From positions 1 through 50,882 of the forward strand of contig CAMBTP010000018.1 in the NCBI GenBank assembly GCA_945870855.1: DNA of 50,882 nucleotides. Reading direction: 5' to 3'. The translations under genes and the position numbers were made by a program. The number at the start of each line of letters is the position of its first letter. The first letter of the stretch is position 1. Shown piece after piece: positions 24,561 through 34,274 of the stretch. This DNA is from Prosthecobacter debontii. Its GTDB lineage: Bacteria; Verrucomicrobiota; Verrucomicrobiia; Verrucomicrobiales; Akkermansiaceae. The notes beneath the pieces were generated by a model. The model was given only the letters and a program-made list of their open reading frames with translations, was not told the origin of the DNA and made no database searches.

Positions 24561-25097
24561 TTAAATGAGGCCCTTACGCTTGAGATCGAAGGCGTTGATC
24601 TCGTGGGAGCGGAGGATCATTTCGAAAGAGAATTTCAGGATGGAGATTTCCCAAGTATCATCGACCCCCTCGATGATGGCGCGGGAAGGATTGCCGGTGC
24701 GGCGGATGTCTTCGAGGACGCGGGCGCGGACGGACTCGATGGAGTCGTGGACGATTTCCTCGTTAACCGCACCGCGTTTCAGACTGAAGCCGTATTGAAG
24801 GAAGGCGAGATCCTTGCCCTCGGATCTGAGTTTATCGACGAGGGCGTCGAAGCGGGCGCGGGCGTTGTCATCGAAGCCTTCCAACTCGATTTCACGGTAA
24901 GGTTCTGGGCGCAGGATACGCGGTTTCATGGCCTCCACCTCGCCGGTGCGGATGCGGACTTTCCCCACCTGATCCATCGGCTCACTTAGAAGTTGGAATT
25001 CAAAGCGAGTCTCGCCGAAAGTCTGGATGCGGTGATCCGGCTCGTGCAGGACACGGGTCGTTTCCATTGCGTATTGGAAGTCGTCTTGGGAGAGCAT
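24561..25097 (-). CDS. Conserved-looking cytoplasmic protein, unknown function
   Basis: This 178-residue soluble, charged protein has no signal or membrane segment. It starts MLSQDDFQYAMETTRVLHEPDHRIQTFGETRFEF and ends EMILRSHEINAFDLKRKGLI. The predicted mix of strand and helix and strong codon bias support a real gene. It sits between acpP and the LysM gene. The acpP terminator lies upstream of it, so it may have its own promoter or depend on read-through. I do not recognise the family. Confidence 0.75.
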   Translation of the reverse strand: MLSQDDFQYAMETTRVLHEPDHRIQTFGETRFEFQLLSEPMDQVGKVRIRTGEVEAMKPRILRPEPYREIELEGFDDNARARFDALVDKLRSEGKDLAFLQYGFSLKRGAVNEEIVHDSIESVRARVLEDIRRTGNPSRAIIEGVDDTWEISILKFSFEMILRSHEINAFDLKRKGLI

Positions 25098-25103
25098 GGT
25101 GGG

Positions 25104-25138
25104 AAACCTTAAATCTTAAACTTTAAATTTCAAACATA
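25104..25138 (-). repeat. 35-bp heptad element (upstream of the 178-residue gene)
   Basis: Five units: AAACCTT, AAATCTT, AAACTTT, AAATTTC and AAACATA. It begins six bases before the ATG. The last unit has lost the AAGGAAG form. Confidence 0.8.
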
Positions 25139-25203
25139 CGGAGCAAGGTTTAGGATCTACTTCGTTCGCGAGAGTGTGCTGGATTCTGGTGGAAAGCAAA
25201 GAA

Positions 25204-25233
25204 AAGGGTGGGAACCTTGCGGCGCCCACCCTT
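25204..25233 (-). terminator. Intrinsic terminator of acpP
   Basis: On the minus strand AAGGGTGGG (25233-25225) pairs perfectly with CCCACCCTT (25212-25204) and is followed by TTCTTTGC. It lies 25 bp after the acpP stop. A strong stem followed by a U-rich tail is the expected form. Confidence 0.8.
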
Positions 25234-25257
25234 CTTGAGAGATTGATCCATTCGGTA

Positions 25258-25500
25258 TCAGCCAACTTTGCTGGTGATAAAGGAGACGACGTCCTTCACG
25301 GCTTGGAGCTTCTCAGCTTCATCGTCCGGAACTTCGACCTCGAACTCCTCTTCAAGAGCCATGACGAGCTCGACGGTGTCGAGTGAGTCTGCGCCGAGGT
25401 CTTCGACGAATTTAGCTTCCGCAGTGACCTGATCGGCGCTGACGCCGAGTTGATCCACGATGATATCCTTTACCCGTTCTTCGATCGATTTGTCTGACAT
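25258..25500 (-). CDS. acpP: Acyl carrier protein
   Basis: This 80-residue, very acidic protein has the phosphopantetheine site DSL (S39) in [30 protein letters not shown]. It carries growing acyl chains in fatty-acid synthesis. Length and sequence are normal. It appears to be a single-gene unit with its own terminator 25 bp downstream. Confidence 0.97.
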   Translation of the reverse strand: MSDKSIEERVKDIIVDQLGVSADQVTAEAKFVEDLGADSLDTVELVMALEEEFEVEVPDDEAEKLQAVKDVVSFITSKVG

Positions 25501-25597
25501 GTTGTCTGAGTGTTTGTGTGTTGGTGTTGAAAACGGTTACCGCTTACGGCGTGAGCATGGCAACAACGAAAAAAATCCCAAAGGAAAAAAAGCGGTA

Positions 25598-26446
25598 TTA
25601 GGAAAGATTCTTGGGGTTCTCCTTTTCTGCCTGCTCTGGAGCTTGCGAGGATTCGGTTTGCGGCTCTACCGAGGTATATTCGATGATTTCGCCTGAAAAG
25701 TTCGCGCGGACCAAACTCATCAGCTTCTCTGCGAGTTCGCCGTTCTCCTTATTGAAGCCGCCGTAAGTCAATCCGTCGACTCTTGCGCGTCCGCTACCGG
25801 CCGAACCATCGAAATCGATGAGGGCGATTCCCTTGGTGTCCCATTTCCGGAGGTCGAGGGTTTTCATGTCTTCATAAGGGATGACTTTCCCGCTTGCCGT
25901 GGTGAGTGCGGAGGAGTCGGCGCTCACGGAACGGAGCATTGTGCGGATCAGTAAGAACAGGGTGCTGACGACAAGTGACAGGCAGATGTAAAAAACGATT
26001 ATCTGCTCGCGGATTTTGCCGGCGTCGAAGGGTTTTTCTGCCACCTTGTCGGACATGCGGTTTTCCCCAGTATATTTCTGCCAGAGCAGGTGGGGTTGGC
26101 CGGGCTTCATCTGCTCGTAATCGGAAAGGATATCGGGCCAGGGCATCGGCATTTTGGTGCCGATAGGAAGCAGGGTGGGGTCGGATGGCAGATTGACGGC
26201 CTGCTTTGATGCGAATTCCTGCCATGATTGAGGGGTCAGGCTGCCATCGTTGTTCTCCTCCTTGAAGTCCTGAGCCGATTTCTCGAAGGCGGCGTGGAGG
26301 TAATATTCCAGGTTTTTCTTTCGGTATCCGGTGGTGCCGTCGATATAGAACATTACAGAGAAAACGCTGAACATGACGAGCATGACACCGGCGCGAAGAG
26401 TGAACCACGGGGTTGCTTTGCAGATGATGAGCTTGGTTACTTCCAT
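25598..26446 (-). CDS. Two-pass membrane protein, unknown function
   Basis: This 282-residue protein has membrane segments at about 18-36 (AGVMLVMFSVFSVMFYI) and 147-168 (IIVFYICLSLVVSTLFLLI). A hydrophilic loop between them contains WPDILSDYEQMKPGQPHLLWQKYTGEN. The C-terminal part, with KVIPYEDMKTLDLRKWDTKGIALIDFDG, resembles PH-like domains of small membrane proteins. The acidic tail is low complexity. It lies alone between acpP and the eroded esterase. Similar proteins are, from memory, found in other Verrucomicrobia. Confidence 0.7.
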   Translation of the reverse strand: MEVTKLIICKATPWFTLRAGVMLVMFSVFSVMFYIDGTTGYRKKNLEYYLHAAFEKSAQDFKEENNDGSLTPQSWQEFASKQAVNLPSDPTLLPIGTKMPMPWPDILSDYEQMKPGQPHLLWQKYTGENRMSDKVAEKPFDAGKIREQIIVFYICLSLVVSTLFLLIRTMLRSVSADSSALTTASGKVIPYEDMKTLDLRKWDTKGIALIDFDGSAGSGRARVDGLTYGGFNKENGELAEKLMSLVRANFSGEIIEYTSVEPQTESSQAPEQAEKENPKNLS

Positions 26447-26506
26447 AAGTTCGACGTCAGAAAATTGAAAAAAAGTCCCGCTGGCAAGCAGCTTCGGTGG
26501 TCTGGG

Positions 26507-26832
26507 TTATTTCCAGCGATCTTTCAGCCAAGCATCAAGCAGATCAGGCCAGCCTGCCAAAGGGCCTTTTCGGTGGAGAGTTTTTCGAGAAGTTCTGCGG
26601 GAGGATTTTTCCCAGCGAGGTTGTCACGGGAGCCGGATCCATTATTCTTTTCCGCATTCGGTTGGTAGAGGAAATACTGAGGAACTTCCACTGAGTTGAT
26701 CCTGCCACCTTCCTTGAGGGTTTCCGTGCCAGCCGGGGGGCGTTTCGCGCCGGGTGCTTCCGCAGGCCATAGGTTTTGCCATTCTGCGTGTAGCGGGGAA
26801 ACGACAAGTAGGAGCAGGAGGGATGACCTCAT
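26507..26832 (-). pseudogene. Eroded acetyl-esterase-like alpha/beta hydrolase, three fused fragments
   Basis: A signal peptide and the start of a BD-FAE/acetyl-xylan-esterase-like hydrolase (EWQNLWPAEAPGA... RINSVEVPQYFLYQPNAEKNNG) run straight into a middle piece (GSGSRDNLAGKNPPAELLEKLSTEK). The third piece, in a shifted frame, reads GPLAGWPDLLDAWLKDRWK and ends at TAA 26507-26509, a typical C-terminus. The oxyanion GGGY segment, the nucleophile and the catalytic Asp/His regions are missing. The first deletion is in frame, and the second shifts the frame so that reading ends at 26524. The start overlaps the ThuA gene's stop by 4 bp. Confidence 0.65.
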
Positions 26833-27809
26833 GGTTTTGCTCCGGCCTTATTGAGTTCGAAGCCGCGGGCGGTCGCCTTGTCAGCCGAGGGGAAATCCTT
26901 AGGAATCGGCTGCGTGACCTTTCCGGTGGCTGCCCACTCGGAGCCGCGCAAGAAGGTCGTGATGAAACCGACTCCCTCGAAAGCTTCGGTGTCGTGGCCT
27001 AGGGTGGTATGGAAAACACGGCCTTTTCCGTAGTCGATCACCATTAACATGGGCTCGTTGCGTCCTGCTTTCTGCAGCTCGGGGGTGTCGGCGGCGGTTG
27101 CGAGGATGGTCATGTTTTCAGCGGGGCCGCGGAGAGTGGAATAGCATTCATCTTTGCTGTGCATCCAGAAATCGGGGAGTCCCTTTGTGATCGGATGTTC
27201 CTTGTCCCTCATGGTGATGAGAAATTCGCCCAGCGGGCCGTGGCTGCCGCATCCTCCTGCGCCGTCATCACGGACGATTTTTCCGTCGGCATCGTAATAC
27301 ACATAAGGGCCGGATTTCTCGTTGCGCCCGCCCCAACCACCGAGGCCGATCATCTTGTTGAATTCCACCCAGCCGCCCCAGCTGTTGTCTGCGGCGTGAA
27401 CGGCGACGAGGCCGCCGCCCTCTTTCATATAGGACTCGAATTTCAGGCGAGTCGCTTCTGGCCAATCTGCCGCGCCGTAGCCGAAGTTGCTGATCACGAT
27501 CGCGTATTTCGAGAAATCCGGAGAAAAATCGGGATCTGGCAGAAGTTTGTCAGATGTATCCGATTCGCCGGCACCTGCCAGTGGCAGCCAACTCTCCTCG
27601 CGTTTGAAATTGTTGATGAATTTCACACGTGCGACCTCGACCTCGAACAAGCCGCTGTGTTCGAGATATTGCTTCATCATGACCGTCGATTTCGGCCAGA
27701 CGGCGTGGTTGTTCTGGCCATCGACGATGAGTGCCTTGATTTTTTCCGCAGCCGATGCAGGCAGGGCGGTCAGGAGTGACGCCATTATGAGATAAGTGAT
27801 TTTTTTCAT
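26829..27809 (-). CDS. Secreted ThuA-like protein
   Basis: Starting at ATG 27807-27809 the protein has a clear signal peptide (MKKITYLIMASLLTALPASAAEK). The ThuA/glutamine-amidotransferase-like fold is marked by IKALIVDGQNNHAVW, YAIVISNFGYGAADWP and YMKEGGGLVAVHAADNSW, then MVIDYGKGRVFHTTLGHDTEAFE. ThuA proteins act in trehalose or related sugar oxidation, with the exact role open. An upstream in-frame extension of 38 residues lacks a signal and is unlikely. It lies 68 bp after the AraC gene, which probably controls it. Confidence 0.88.
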   Translation of the reverse strand: MKKITYLIMASLLTALPASAAEKIKALIVDGQNNHAVWPKSTVMMKQYLEHSGLFEVEVARVKFINNFKREESWLPLAGAGESDTSDKLLPDPDFSPDFSKYAIVISNFGYGAADWPEATRLKFESYMKEGGGLVAVHAADNSWGGWVEFNKMIGLGGWGGRNEKSGPYVYYDADGKIVRDDGAGGCGSHGPLGEFLITMRDKEHPITKGLPDFWMHSKDECYSTLRGPAENMTILATAADTPELQKAGRNEPMLMVIDYGKGRVFHTTLGHDTEAFEGVGFITTFLRGSEWAATGKVTQPIPKDFPSADKATARGFELNKAGAKP

Positions 27810-27877
27810 GCCGCAAAGATACGCAGCTGGAATTTGGGATCGATCAAAAATTTTTGGATGTTCTAATCCTTCAATGC

Positions 27878-28825
27878 TCACACTGCTCCAATCCGGAAAT
27901 CTGAAGGTCTCTTCCCGAAACAAGTTTTGAAGGAATTCGAAAATCCATGAATCCCAGCAAAACCCACATCCCTAGCGATCGTCTCAATCTTATCATCACT
28001 TGTCGTCAACAGCCGCAATGCGATCTGCAATCGGATAAATGTTAGATGTCGCATCGGAGTCCTTCCGATTTCACTCAAGCACAACCGCCTCAAATGTTCC
28101 GTGCTCAAAAAGGCCAGCCCTGCCAACTCAGCCAAGGTCCACCCGTATCCTGGATTCTTCTCCACCTCCATCCACACCCGCCTCAATCGATCATCCGGAT
28201 TCACCGGCTCCGCAAAACGCCTTACATAAAGATTGATCAGATCACACCAACCGGGAAGTGCCGCATTCATATTCTCAGTTGTCGCGGCAAAAAGCCCCCT
28301 GATCGCACACTCTAAACCTTCGCTACCGAAATTCCGGATTACAGGAGAAAGAATACTCACAACCGGTTTGGAATTCCTTGATTCTTCATAACGAACCCAC
28401 GCAAATTTCCAACGCTTCCCCGCACAACATTTGAACGAATTCATCACGAATGGCGGTAACAAACATGCCTGCCCTTTGCGTAATTTCTTCCAAACCCCAT
28501 CCACATAGATCAATCCCTCACCCTCCAAACACACCATCATGTAAGTGCCTGACTGCTTCTCACGCACGATCTCAAATGGCGGATACGCATCCATAATCCC
28601 CACATGCTTGATCGAATGCGTTCCAAGAATTTCACAAACAGGCGAACCTTCCTGCCATGACAAGGCAGATTTCTCCCTAGACTTCACCACCAGAAAACGA
28701 GTCCGCTTTCCAAAATTTTCCATGTCAGAAATCACTTCTTTCGGTCTCAAATGAAAATAGTTATGTGGATTTGAAGTAAATTCTAGTGGAGTCCCACCTG
28801 TTGTCGAAAGATAAATATCAAACAC
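27878..28825 (-). CDS. AraC-family transcriptional regulator
   Basis: This 315-residue protein has an N-terminal cupin-like sensor part (about 75-125, GTYMMVCLEGEGLIYVDGVWKKLRKGQACLLPPF) and a C-terminal double HTH: WTLAELAGLAFLSTEHLRRLCLSEIGRTPMRHL, then IETIARDVGFAGIHGFSNSFKTCFGKRPSDFR. The ligand is unknown. Its position between a ThuA gene on the same strand and the giant divergent ThuA/dehydrogenase gene suggests it controls both. Its DNA is less GC-rich than the neighbours. Confidence 0.92.
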   Translation of the reverse strand: MFDIYLSTTGGTPLEFTSNPHNYFHLRPKEVISDMENFGKRTRFLVVKSREKSALSWQEGSPVCEILGTHSIKHVGIMDAYPPFEIVREKQSGTYMMVCLEGEGLIYVDGVWKKLRKGQACLLPPFVMNSFKCCAGKRWKFAWVRYEESRNSKPVVSILSPVIRNFGSEGLECAIRGLFAATTENMNAALPGWCDLINLYVRRFAEPVNPDDRLRRVWMEVEKNPGYGWTLAELAGLAFLSTEHLRRLCLSEIGRTPMRHLTFIRLQIALRLLTTSDDKIETIARDVGFAGIHGFSNSFKTCFGKRPSDFRIGAV

Positions 28826-28937
28826 ACTTAAAGAACGCTGAATCCAAGGGCGAGAATCGGAAAATCCTACGCTAGGAAAGAAATTTTAGAAAGGCTCAGT
28901 AACACCCTCCTCATCGATCTACTGCGAAAATTAATTT

Positions 28938-31900
28938 ATGAAAAAAATCATCTTGTTCCTACTTACCATCACCCTCGCAAGCGCGGATGAGCTCCGCGTC
29001 TTCATCCGCTCCGGTGAAAAAACGCATGCGCCGGGCTGCCATGATTACCCGTTGTTTCTGAAAGACTGGACGGCGCTGCTCAACGAACGCGGTGCAAAGG
29101 TATCCGGCGGGAACGCGTTTCCCACGAAAGAGCAGCTCGCGCAGACGGATGTGCTGATCCTCCACGCGGCGGAGGCGGGGAATATTATGGGGGAAGAGAG
29201 GGAGAACTTCGAAGCGTATCTGAAGCGTGGTGGAGGAGTGGTGGCGATCCACGGCGGGGCGGTTTCGCGGGATCATGATTGGTTTAAAGGAGTCATCGGT
29301 GGCTCGTGGAAATTTGGGCAGACCAAATGGATGGAGGGCCACATGTCACTGTATTTCACGGATCGCGAGAACCCGATCACGCAGGGGGCGTCGAACTTCG
29401 ATCTGGACGATGAGATCTATTACGACATGGAGATGTTGCCGGAGGTGCAGATCCTGGCTGCTGCTTACACGCCGAAGCCAAAGCAGGGCGATGCAAAGCC
29501 GGGTTCGCCGGTCAGCGTGTATGACATCCAGCCGCAGATGTGGACTTACGAGACCGGTAATCGCCGCGCTTTTGTCTGCATTCCCGGTCATCAGTATGTG
29601 AATTTTTCCCATAGCTCCGTTCAAACTCTCCTGCTGCGCGGTATTGCTTGGGCGGGTAAACGGGAGGCGGATTCGCTGCTCGTTGCGAATGCGAAACGGG
29701 AGGTGGAATTGCGTTATCCTGTCGGTGGCCCGACGAGACCTGAGGAGGCTGCGGCGAAGATCGAGCTGCATCCGGATTTTAATCTTTCGTTGGTGGCTGC
29801 AGAGCCGTTGATCAACAAGGCGCTGAACATCGATTGGGACGCGAGGGGGCGGATGTGGGTTGTCGAGAGTCCCGAGTATCCCAATGGACTGCGCAAGGCA
29901 AATACGGATGTCTGGAAGGAAAGCGGGTCGGTGAAACCCGGTGAGTATGATCGCGAACCCCTCGACCGGATCAGTATTCTAACAGATACCGATGGCGACG
30001 GGCGCATGGACAAGAAGCATGTCTTCGCGGACAAGCTGGAACTGGCCACGGGTTTTGTTTTTCATCAAAACGGCGTGATCGTCTCCGCCGCGCCGGACAT
30101 CTGGTTTCTCGAAGATACGGACGGCGACGAGGTGGCGGACAAACGCACCAAGCTCTACACCGGCCTCGGCAACGGCGATACCCACGCGGTGATGAATAAC
30201 TTGCGCTGGGGTCTGGATGGTTGGATCTACGCTACGCAAGGCTACAGCGCGGGCGAGGTCACCGCGCTTGGAGCTCCGGAGAAAGGAAAAGTTCGCATCG
30301 GCTCGGGGGTTGTACGTTTCAAGGCAGACGGGACGGAGATCGAAATATTTTCCAGTAAAGGTGGTAACGTATGGGGCCTATGCATGACGAGGGATGGCCA
30401 GTGTTTCTGGACACAGCCAACGAGCGGCACTTTGCTTTTTCATACTGTCCTGCCGGAGAGTATTCTCGCGAAGGGCAAGATCACCGGCACGAACAGCTTC
30501 CACGGAATGGTGAATGGGCAGAAGACCTTTCCGCTGATGGATTGGAAACAAGCGGCCTACAAGCAAATCGACTGGGTCGGCTCTTATACGGCGGCGGCGG
30601 GTTGCGCGATCTATGAGGGCGGCGCATGGCCGGAGAAGTGGAACTACTCGTATTTCACTGGTGAGCCGACGATCAACATCGTCAGCCACTATTTCGTGAA
30701 ACCCAACGGCGTAACCTACACGGCGGAGAAGGAGAAAGGACGAGAGGAAACGGAATTCATGCGCAGCAAGGATCTGTGGTTCCGGCCCATCGAGACTCGG
30801 GTCGGCCCCGATGGCGCGTTGTATGTGATTGATTTCTACAACCAAGCGGTGATTCACAACGACACCCGCGGCCCGCAACACGGCAACGCGAATGCCGCCG
30901 TGCGCCCGGATCGCGACCATTATTTCGGGCGGATCTGGAAAGTGCAGCACAAGGAGGCGAAACAGCTCGAGGTGCCGGTTCTCAACGAGGCATCGCTGGA
31001 GAGTTTCAAAAGCCCGAACGCCCACACCCAAATGACCGCGACTCGCTTGTCACGTGAGAAGGGGCATGCTTTAAAAATCGAGACGGGCTCTTTGGTAGAG
31101 AAATCCCTTCGCGATGCCGGTGATCCTGCGCAAATCATCGCTGCTTTCGTGAAGGCAGAGGAAAACTGGACTAAGTCAGCTTTGATCGCCGCTGCGAGTG
31201 GTCAGGCGTTGGATACGGTGAGCGCCTGTCTTAGCTCACCGCAGGCAGAGAAGCTTCTGCCGCTTATCGACAGCCTCGTCCCCATCGCGCTGCGTAAAGA
31301 TGCGGCGGGTAGCGCGGCTAAGCTTCTCAAAGAAGTAGCCGCCGCGCCTGCTTCGGCGGATGGAATTAAGGCGGGTATCATTTCGGCGATCATCGCCGCC
31401 AATGTTGCGCCGCCTACGTTGGATAAAGACCTTACCGGAGCGCTAACAGCGTTGTTAGAAAATCCGGCTACCGCATCGAAGATCCTGCCGCTTATCGCAG
31501 CTTGGGACAAGGAGGGCGTGTTGAAGGATGCTCTTGGCAAACAGGTCGTGGTGATTTCCAAGACGCTCGCCGATCCGAAGGCGAAACTGGAGGATCGTAT
31601 CGCCGTCGCGCGGACGTTGGTTTTCATCGGCGCGGATGACACCGTGGTTCCCGCTCTGCGAATCCTGCAGGATGTGAGTGAGCCGCAGGAACTTCAGACC
31701 GCCATCGTGCAGATGATCGGCGCGACGGATTTTTCCTTGAAGATGGCGATGCTTTTCAACGAACTCAGCCCCGCGATTCGCATGGCGGCGTTCGATGAGA
31801 TCGTGAAACGCCCTGCTGCTACGCTCGGATTACTCAAGGGCGTGGAAGGCGGCACCATTGATTCCAAAGACATCGGCCCCGGTAATGTAGCGCGCCTCCG

Positions 31901-33758
31901 CAGCCATCCCGACAAGGCGGTTTCCACAAGGGCGAACGCGTTGCTCGATAAGCTCATGCCCGGCGCGAAGGAGAAGGCGGAGATCATCGCGAAATTTCTC
32001 CCCGAGGTCAGTAAGCCGGGAAATGCAGCGAATGGGAAAGTGATGTTTACCGCAGCCTGCGCGGTCTGCCACAAGTTCGGGGATGTCGGAAAGGTGGAGG
32101 TTGGTCCCACTTTGACGGGGATGGGCAGTCATGGTGCGGCGGAGTTACTCGTGCACATCATCGATCCGAACCGCGAGGTGGATCCGACTTATTGGCAGTG
32201 GAACATCACGACGAAGAAAGGCGAGACGCTGGCCGGGGTCATCACTACCGAGAACAATGCGTCACTCAGGCTCCGCAATCAGGGCGGTGATACGGAAGTC
32301 CGCAAAGACGACATCGCTGCCCGCATCAATACCCACCGCAGCCTGATGCCTGAGGGGCTCGATGGGCTAGGGGCGGATAATTTACGTGATATCCTTGCCT
32401 ACATGACCGAGGTCGATGCGGGTAATCATCGGGTGCTCGACTTGCGCGCTGCCTACACCGCCGATGCGCGGCGCGGGCTTTTCGTTAGTGCGGATGCGAC
32501 CAACGACAGCGTTTTCCTTAAGAAATATGGCAACATCGAGGCGAACAGAATTCCTTTTTTCCTCATGGATCCTGCGAAAAGTTCGGATGGGAAAAGCCTT
32601 ATCGTCCTCAAGGGCGGGAATGAGAAAAATGTCGCGCAAAGTTATCCGCAGAAGGTAGAGATCGCGACCGATATTAAAGCGTATCGCATTCATCTTTTGA
32701 GCGGGATCGCGGGTTGGGGATTTCCGGCCATCGGCGACGAAAGGCCGGTGATGAAAGTGACCGTCACCCACGCCGACGGCGCGACGCAGGTCACCGAGCT
32801 TCTCAACAAGCGCGACTTTGCGGATTACATCGGGGAGATCGATGTGCCGGGCTCGAAACTTGTGAAAGGCATCGTGCGCCGCGGCCAGATGCGGCTCTTA
32901 ACAATCGAGGTGAAGAAGCCCGTCGCGGTCACGAAGATTACTTTGGAGAGCTTTGATAACGGGATCTCGCCGGTCGTCGCGGCGATCACTGCGGATCTTT
33001 CCGCGCAGCCGCCGGAAACAAGCGAAGTCGCTCCGATCCGGTGGCAGGACGAGCCTGCGCAGAGCACGGCCGCGACAGGACTCAAGTTCGCCGAGCCGAA
33101 GAAAAAAGACACGCTCCGCGTTCTACTTGTCGGTGCGGGATCGTCGCATCATTTTCCCAGGGATTTTATCAAAACGGATATCCAGACGTTGGCCGTGGTT
33201 CCGCACACGGATGTTATCGGCACCATGAATCTCGCTGAAGCGCTCGTGGCGATGCCGAACGCGGATGTGTTGGTTTTCTCGGGAAATCACAACCAATGGG
33301 GCACGCCGGAATTCCAGAAAGCGCTGCACACTTTCGCAGATGCGGGAAAGGGGATCGTCCTCCTCCATGCCGCAACGTGGTCGCATCCGTGGGAGGGCTA
33401 CAATAAGCGCTTCGTCGCCGGGGAAACGAAAGGCCATGGCAGAGGTGACGTGGTGGCTGAATCCATCTTCCCGGCCGTTCATCCGATTTTGAAAGGCGTG
33501 CCGGAAACGTTCACCATCGCCGACGAGTCCTACCACTCCGTCTTTTTCGATAAGGACGGCCACACCACCCTTATCGAAAACAAGCCCGACGGCCAAAGCC
33601 CCGATGCACACCCCGCCCTCTGGATCGTCAACGATCTTAAGTGCCGCATCGTCGCCTACACGCACGGCCACGACGACAAATCCCACGCCCACGAAGCTTA
33701 TAAAACCATCCTCTGCAACGCCGTGAGATGGGTTTCAAACTCTTCCCTGAAAAACTGA
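28938..33758 (+). CDS. Giant ThuA / membrane-bound dehydrogenase / cytochrome c protein
   Basis: This 1606-residue exported protein has a signal peptide (MKKIILFLLTITLASADE). Domains in order: a first ThuA domain (about 20-240), a PVC-type membrane-bound dehydrogenase beta-propeller (about 270-690, with RMWVVESPEYPNG and ILTDTDGDGRMD), HEAT-like helical repeats (about 700-1010), a cytochrome c domain with C1041-A-V-C1044-H1045, a beta-rich region, and a second ThuA domain (about 1390-1600: LRVLLVGAGSSHHFP, YTHGHDDKSHAHEAYK). It probably oxidises a sugar in the periplasm and passes electrons to the heme. Two ThuA domains in one chain are notable. The divergent AraC gene is the likely regulator. 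Confidence 0.88.
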   Translation: MKKIILFLLTITLASADELRVFIRSGEKTHAPGCHDYPLFLKDWTALLNERGAKVSGGNAFPTKEQLAQTDVLILHAAEAGNIMGEERENFEAYLKRGGGVVAIHGGAVSRDHDWFKGVIGGSWKFGQTKWMEGHMSLYFTDRENPITQGASNFDLDDEIYYDMEMLPEVQILAAAYTPKPKQGDAKPGSPVSVYDIQPQMWTYETGNRRAFVCIPGHQYVNFSHSSVQTLLLRGIAWAGKREADSLLVANAKREVELRYPVGGPTRPEEAAAKIELHPDFNLSLVAAEPLINKALNIDWDARGRMWVVESPEYPNGLRKANTDVWKESGSVKPGEYDREPLDRISILTDTDGDGRMDKKHVFADKLELATGFVFHQNGVIVSAAPDIWFLEDTDGDEVADKRTKLYTGLGNGDTHAVMNNLRWGLDGWIYATQGYSAGEVTALGAPEKGKVRIGSGVVRFKADGTEIEIFSSKGGNVWGLCMTRDGQCFWTQPTSGTLLFHTVLPESILAKGKITGTNSFHGMVNGQKTFPLMDWKQAAYKQIDWVGSYTAAAGCAIYEGGAWPEKWNYSYFTGEPTINIVSHYFVKPNGVTYTAEKEKGREETEFMRSKDLWFRPIETRVGPDGALYVIDFYNQAVIHNDTRGPQHGNANAAVRPDRDHYFGRIWKVQHKEAKQLEVPVLNEASLESFKSPNAHTQMTATRLSREKGHALKIETGSLVEKSLRDAGDPAQIIAAFVKAEENWTKSALIAAASGQALDTVSACLSSPQAEKLLPLIDSLVPIALRKDAAGSAAKLLKEVAAAPASADGIKAGIISAIIAANVAPPTLDKDLTGALTALLENPATASKILPLIAAWDKEGVLKDALGKQVVVISKTLADPKAKLEDRIAVARTLVFIGADDTVVPALRILQDVSEPQELQTAIVQMIGATDFSLKMAMLFNELSPAIRMAAFDEIVKRPAATLGLLKGVEGGTIDSKDIGPGNVARLRSHPDKAVSTRANALLDKLMPGAKEKAEIIAKFLPEVSKPGNAANGKVMFTAACAVCHKFGDVGKVEVGPTLTGMGSHGAAELLVHIIDPNREVDPTYWQWNITTKKGETLAGVITTENNASLRLRNQGGDTEVRKDDIAARINTHRSLMPEGLDGLGADNLRDILAYMTEVDAGNHRVLDLRAAYTADARRGLFVSADATNDSVFLKKYGNIEANRIPFFLMDPAKSSDGKSLIVLKGGNEKNVAQSYPQKVEIATDIKAYRIHLLSGIAGWGFPAIGDERPVMKVTVTHADGATQVTELLNKRDFADYIGEIDVPGSKLVKGIVRRGQMRLLTIEVKKPVAVTKITLESFDNGISPVVAAITADLSAQPPETSEVAPIRWQDEPAQSTAATGLKFAEPKKKDTLRVLLVGAGSSHHFPRDFIKTDIQTLAVVPHTDVIGTMNLAEALVAMPNADVLVFSGNHNQWGTPEFQKALHTFADAGKGIVLLHAATWSHPWEGYNKRFVAGETKGHGRGDVVAESIFPAVHPILKGVPETFTIADESYHSVFFDKDGHTTLIENKPDGQSPDAHPALWIVNDLKCRIVAYTHGHDDKSHAHEAYKTILCNAVRWVSNSSLKN

Positions 33759-33778
33759 AAACTGGCAAACTCGTCCCC

Positions 33779-34183
33779 ATGTTCACTCACGCAGAAACCG
33801 CCCCGCGCGATACCACCGACGGTCGCCACCACATCTGGCACTCGAAGCCCGGCCTCACGCCCACCGAGGATCTCCTTGTCGTCCATTGCACCATGCCGCC
33901 GGGCGGAGGTCATCCTTTCCACATGCACCCGAACAAGGAGGAAGTCATCTACATCATCGAGGGCGAGGCCGAGCAATGGCTCGAACAGGAGAAACAGACA
34001 CTCGGCCCCGGTTCCTCCGTTTTCATCTCGGCAAGCGCCGTCCACGCCACCTTTAACCGCAGCGACCGGGATCTTAAATTCATCGCCATCATCACCCAGT
34101 GTTCCTCGGAGGGCGAGATCCAGGTCGCGGTGGATCATTTGGAACCTTGGAAATCGATCCTGGCGGAAATATCGACACAATAA
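33779..34183 (+). CDS. Single-domain cupin protein
   Basis: From ATG 33779 this is 134 residues. The cupin motif 1, GGGHPFHMHPNKEEVIYIIEG, supplies two histidines and a glutamate for a metal. Motif 2, near PGSSVFISASAVHATFN, supplies the last histidine. It starts 20 bp after the giant dehydrogenase gene, so a shared transcript and a role in the same sugar pathway are likely. An in-frame ATG at 33728 overlaps the upstream gene and adds nothing conserved. Confidence 0.85.
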   Translation: MFTHAETAPRDTTDGRHHIWHSKPGLTPTEDLLVVHCTMPPGGGHPFHMHPNKEEVIYIIEGEAEQWLEQEKQTLGPGSSVFISASAVHATFNRSDRDLKFIAIITQCSSEGEIQVAVDHLEPWKSILAEISTQ

Positions 34184-34274
34184 GATACTCGCTCCAGTCA
34201 TGATCGACTGCGTGCCCTTGATCGGAGAAAGAAACAGCCCTTCGAGGCATATCCCTTTCGCATTTCATGGGCAT

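Noticed and set aside
28826..28937. Specific AraC operator between the divergent genes
   Set aside because: The region is AT-rich and must hold promoters, but I could not find a convincing pair of direct repeats.
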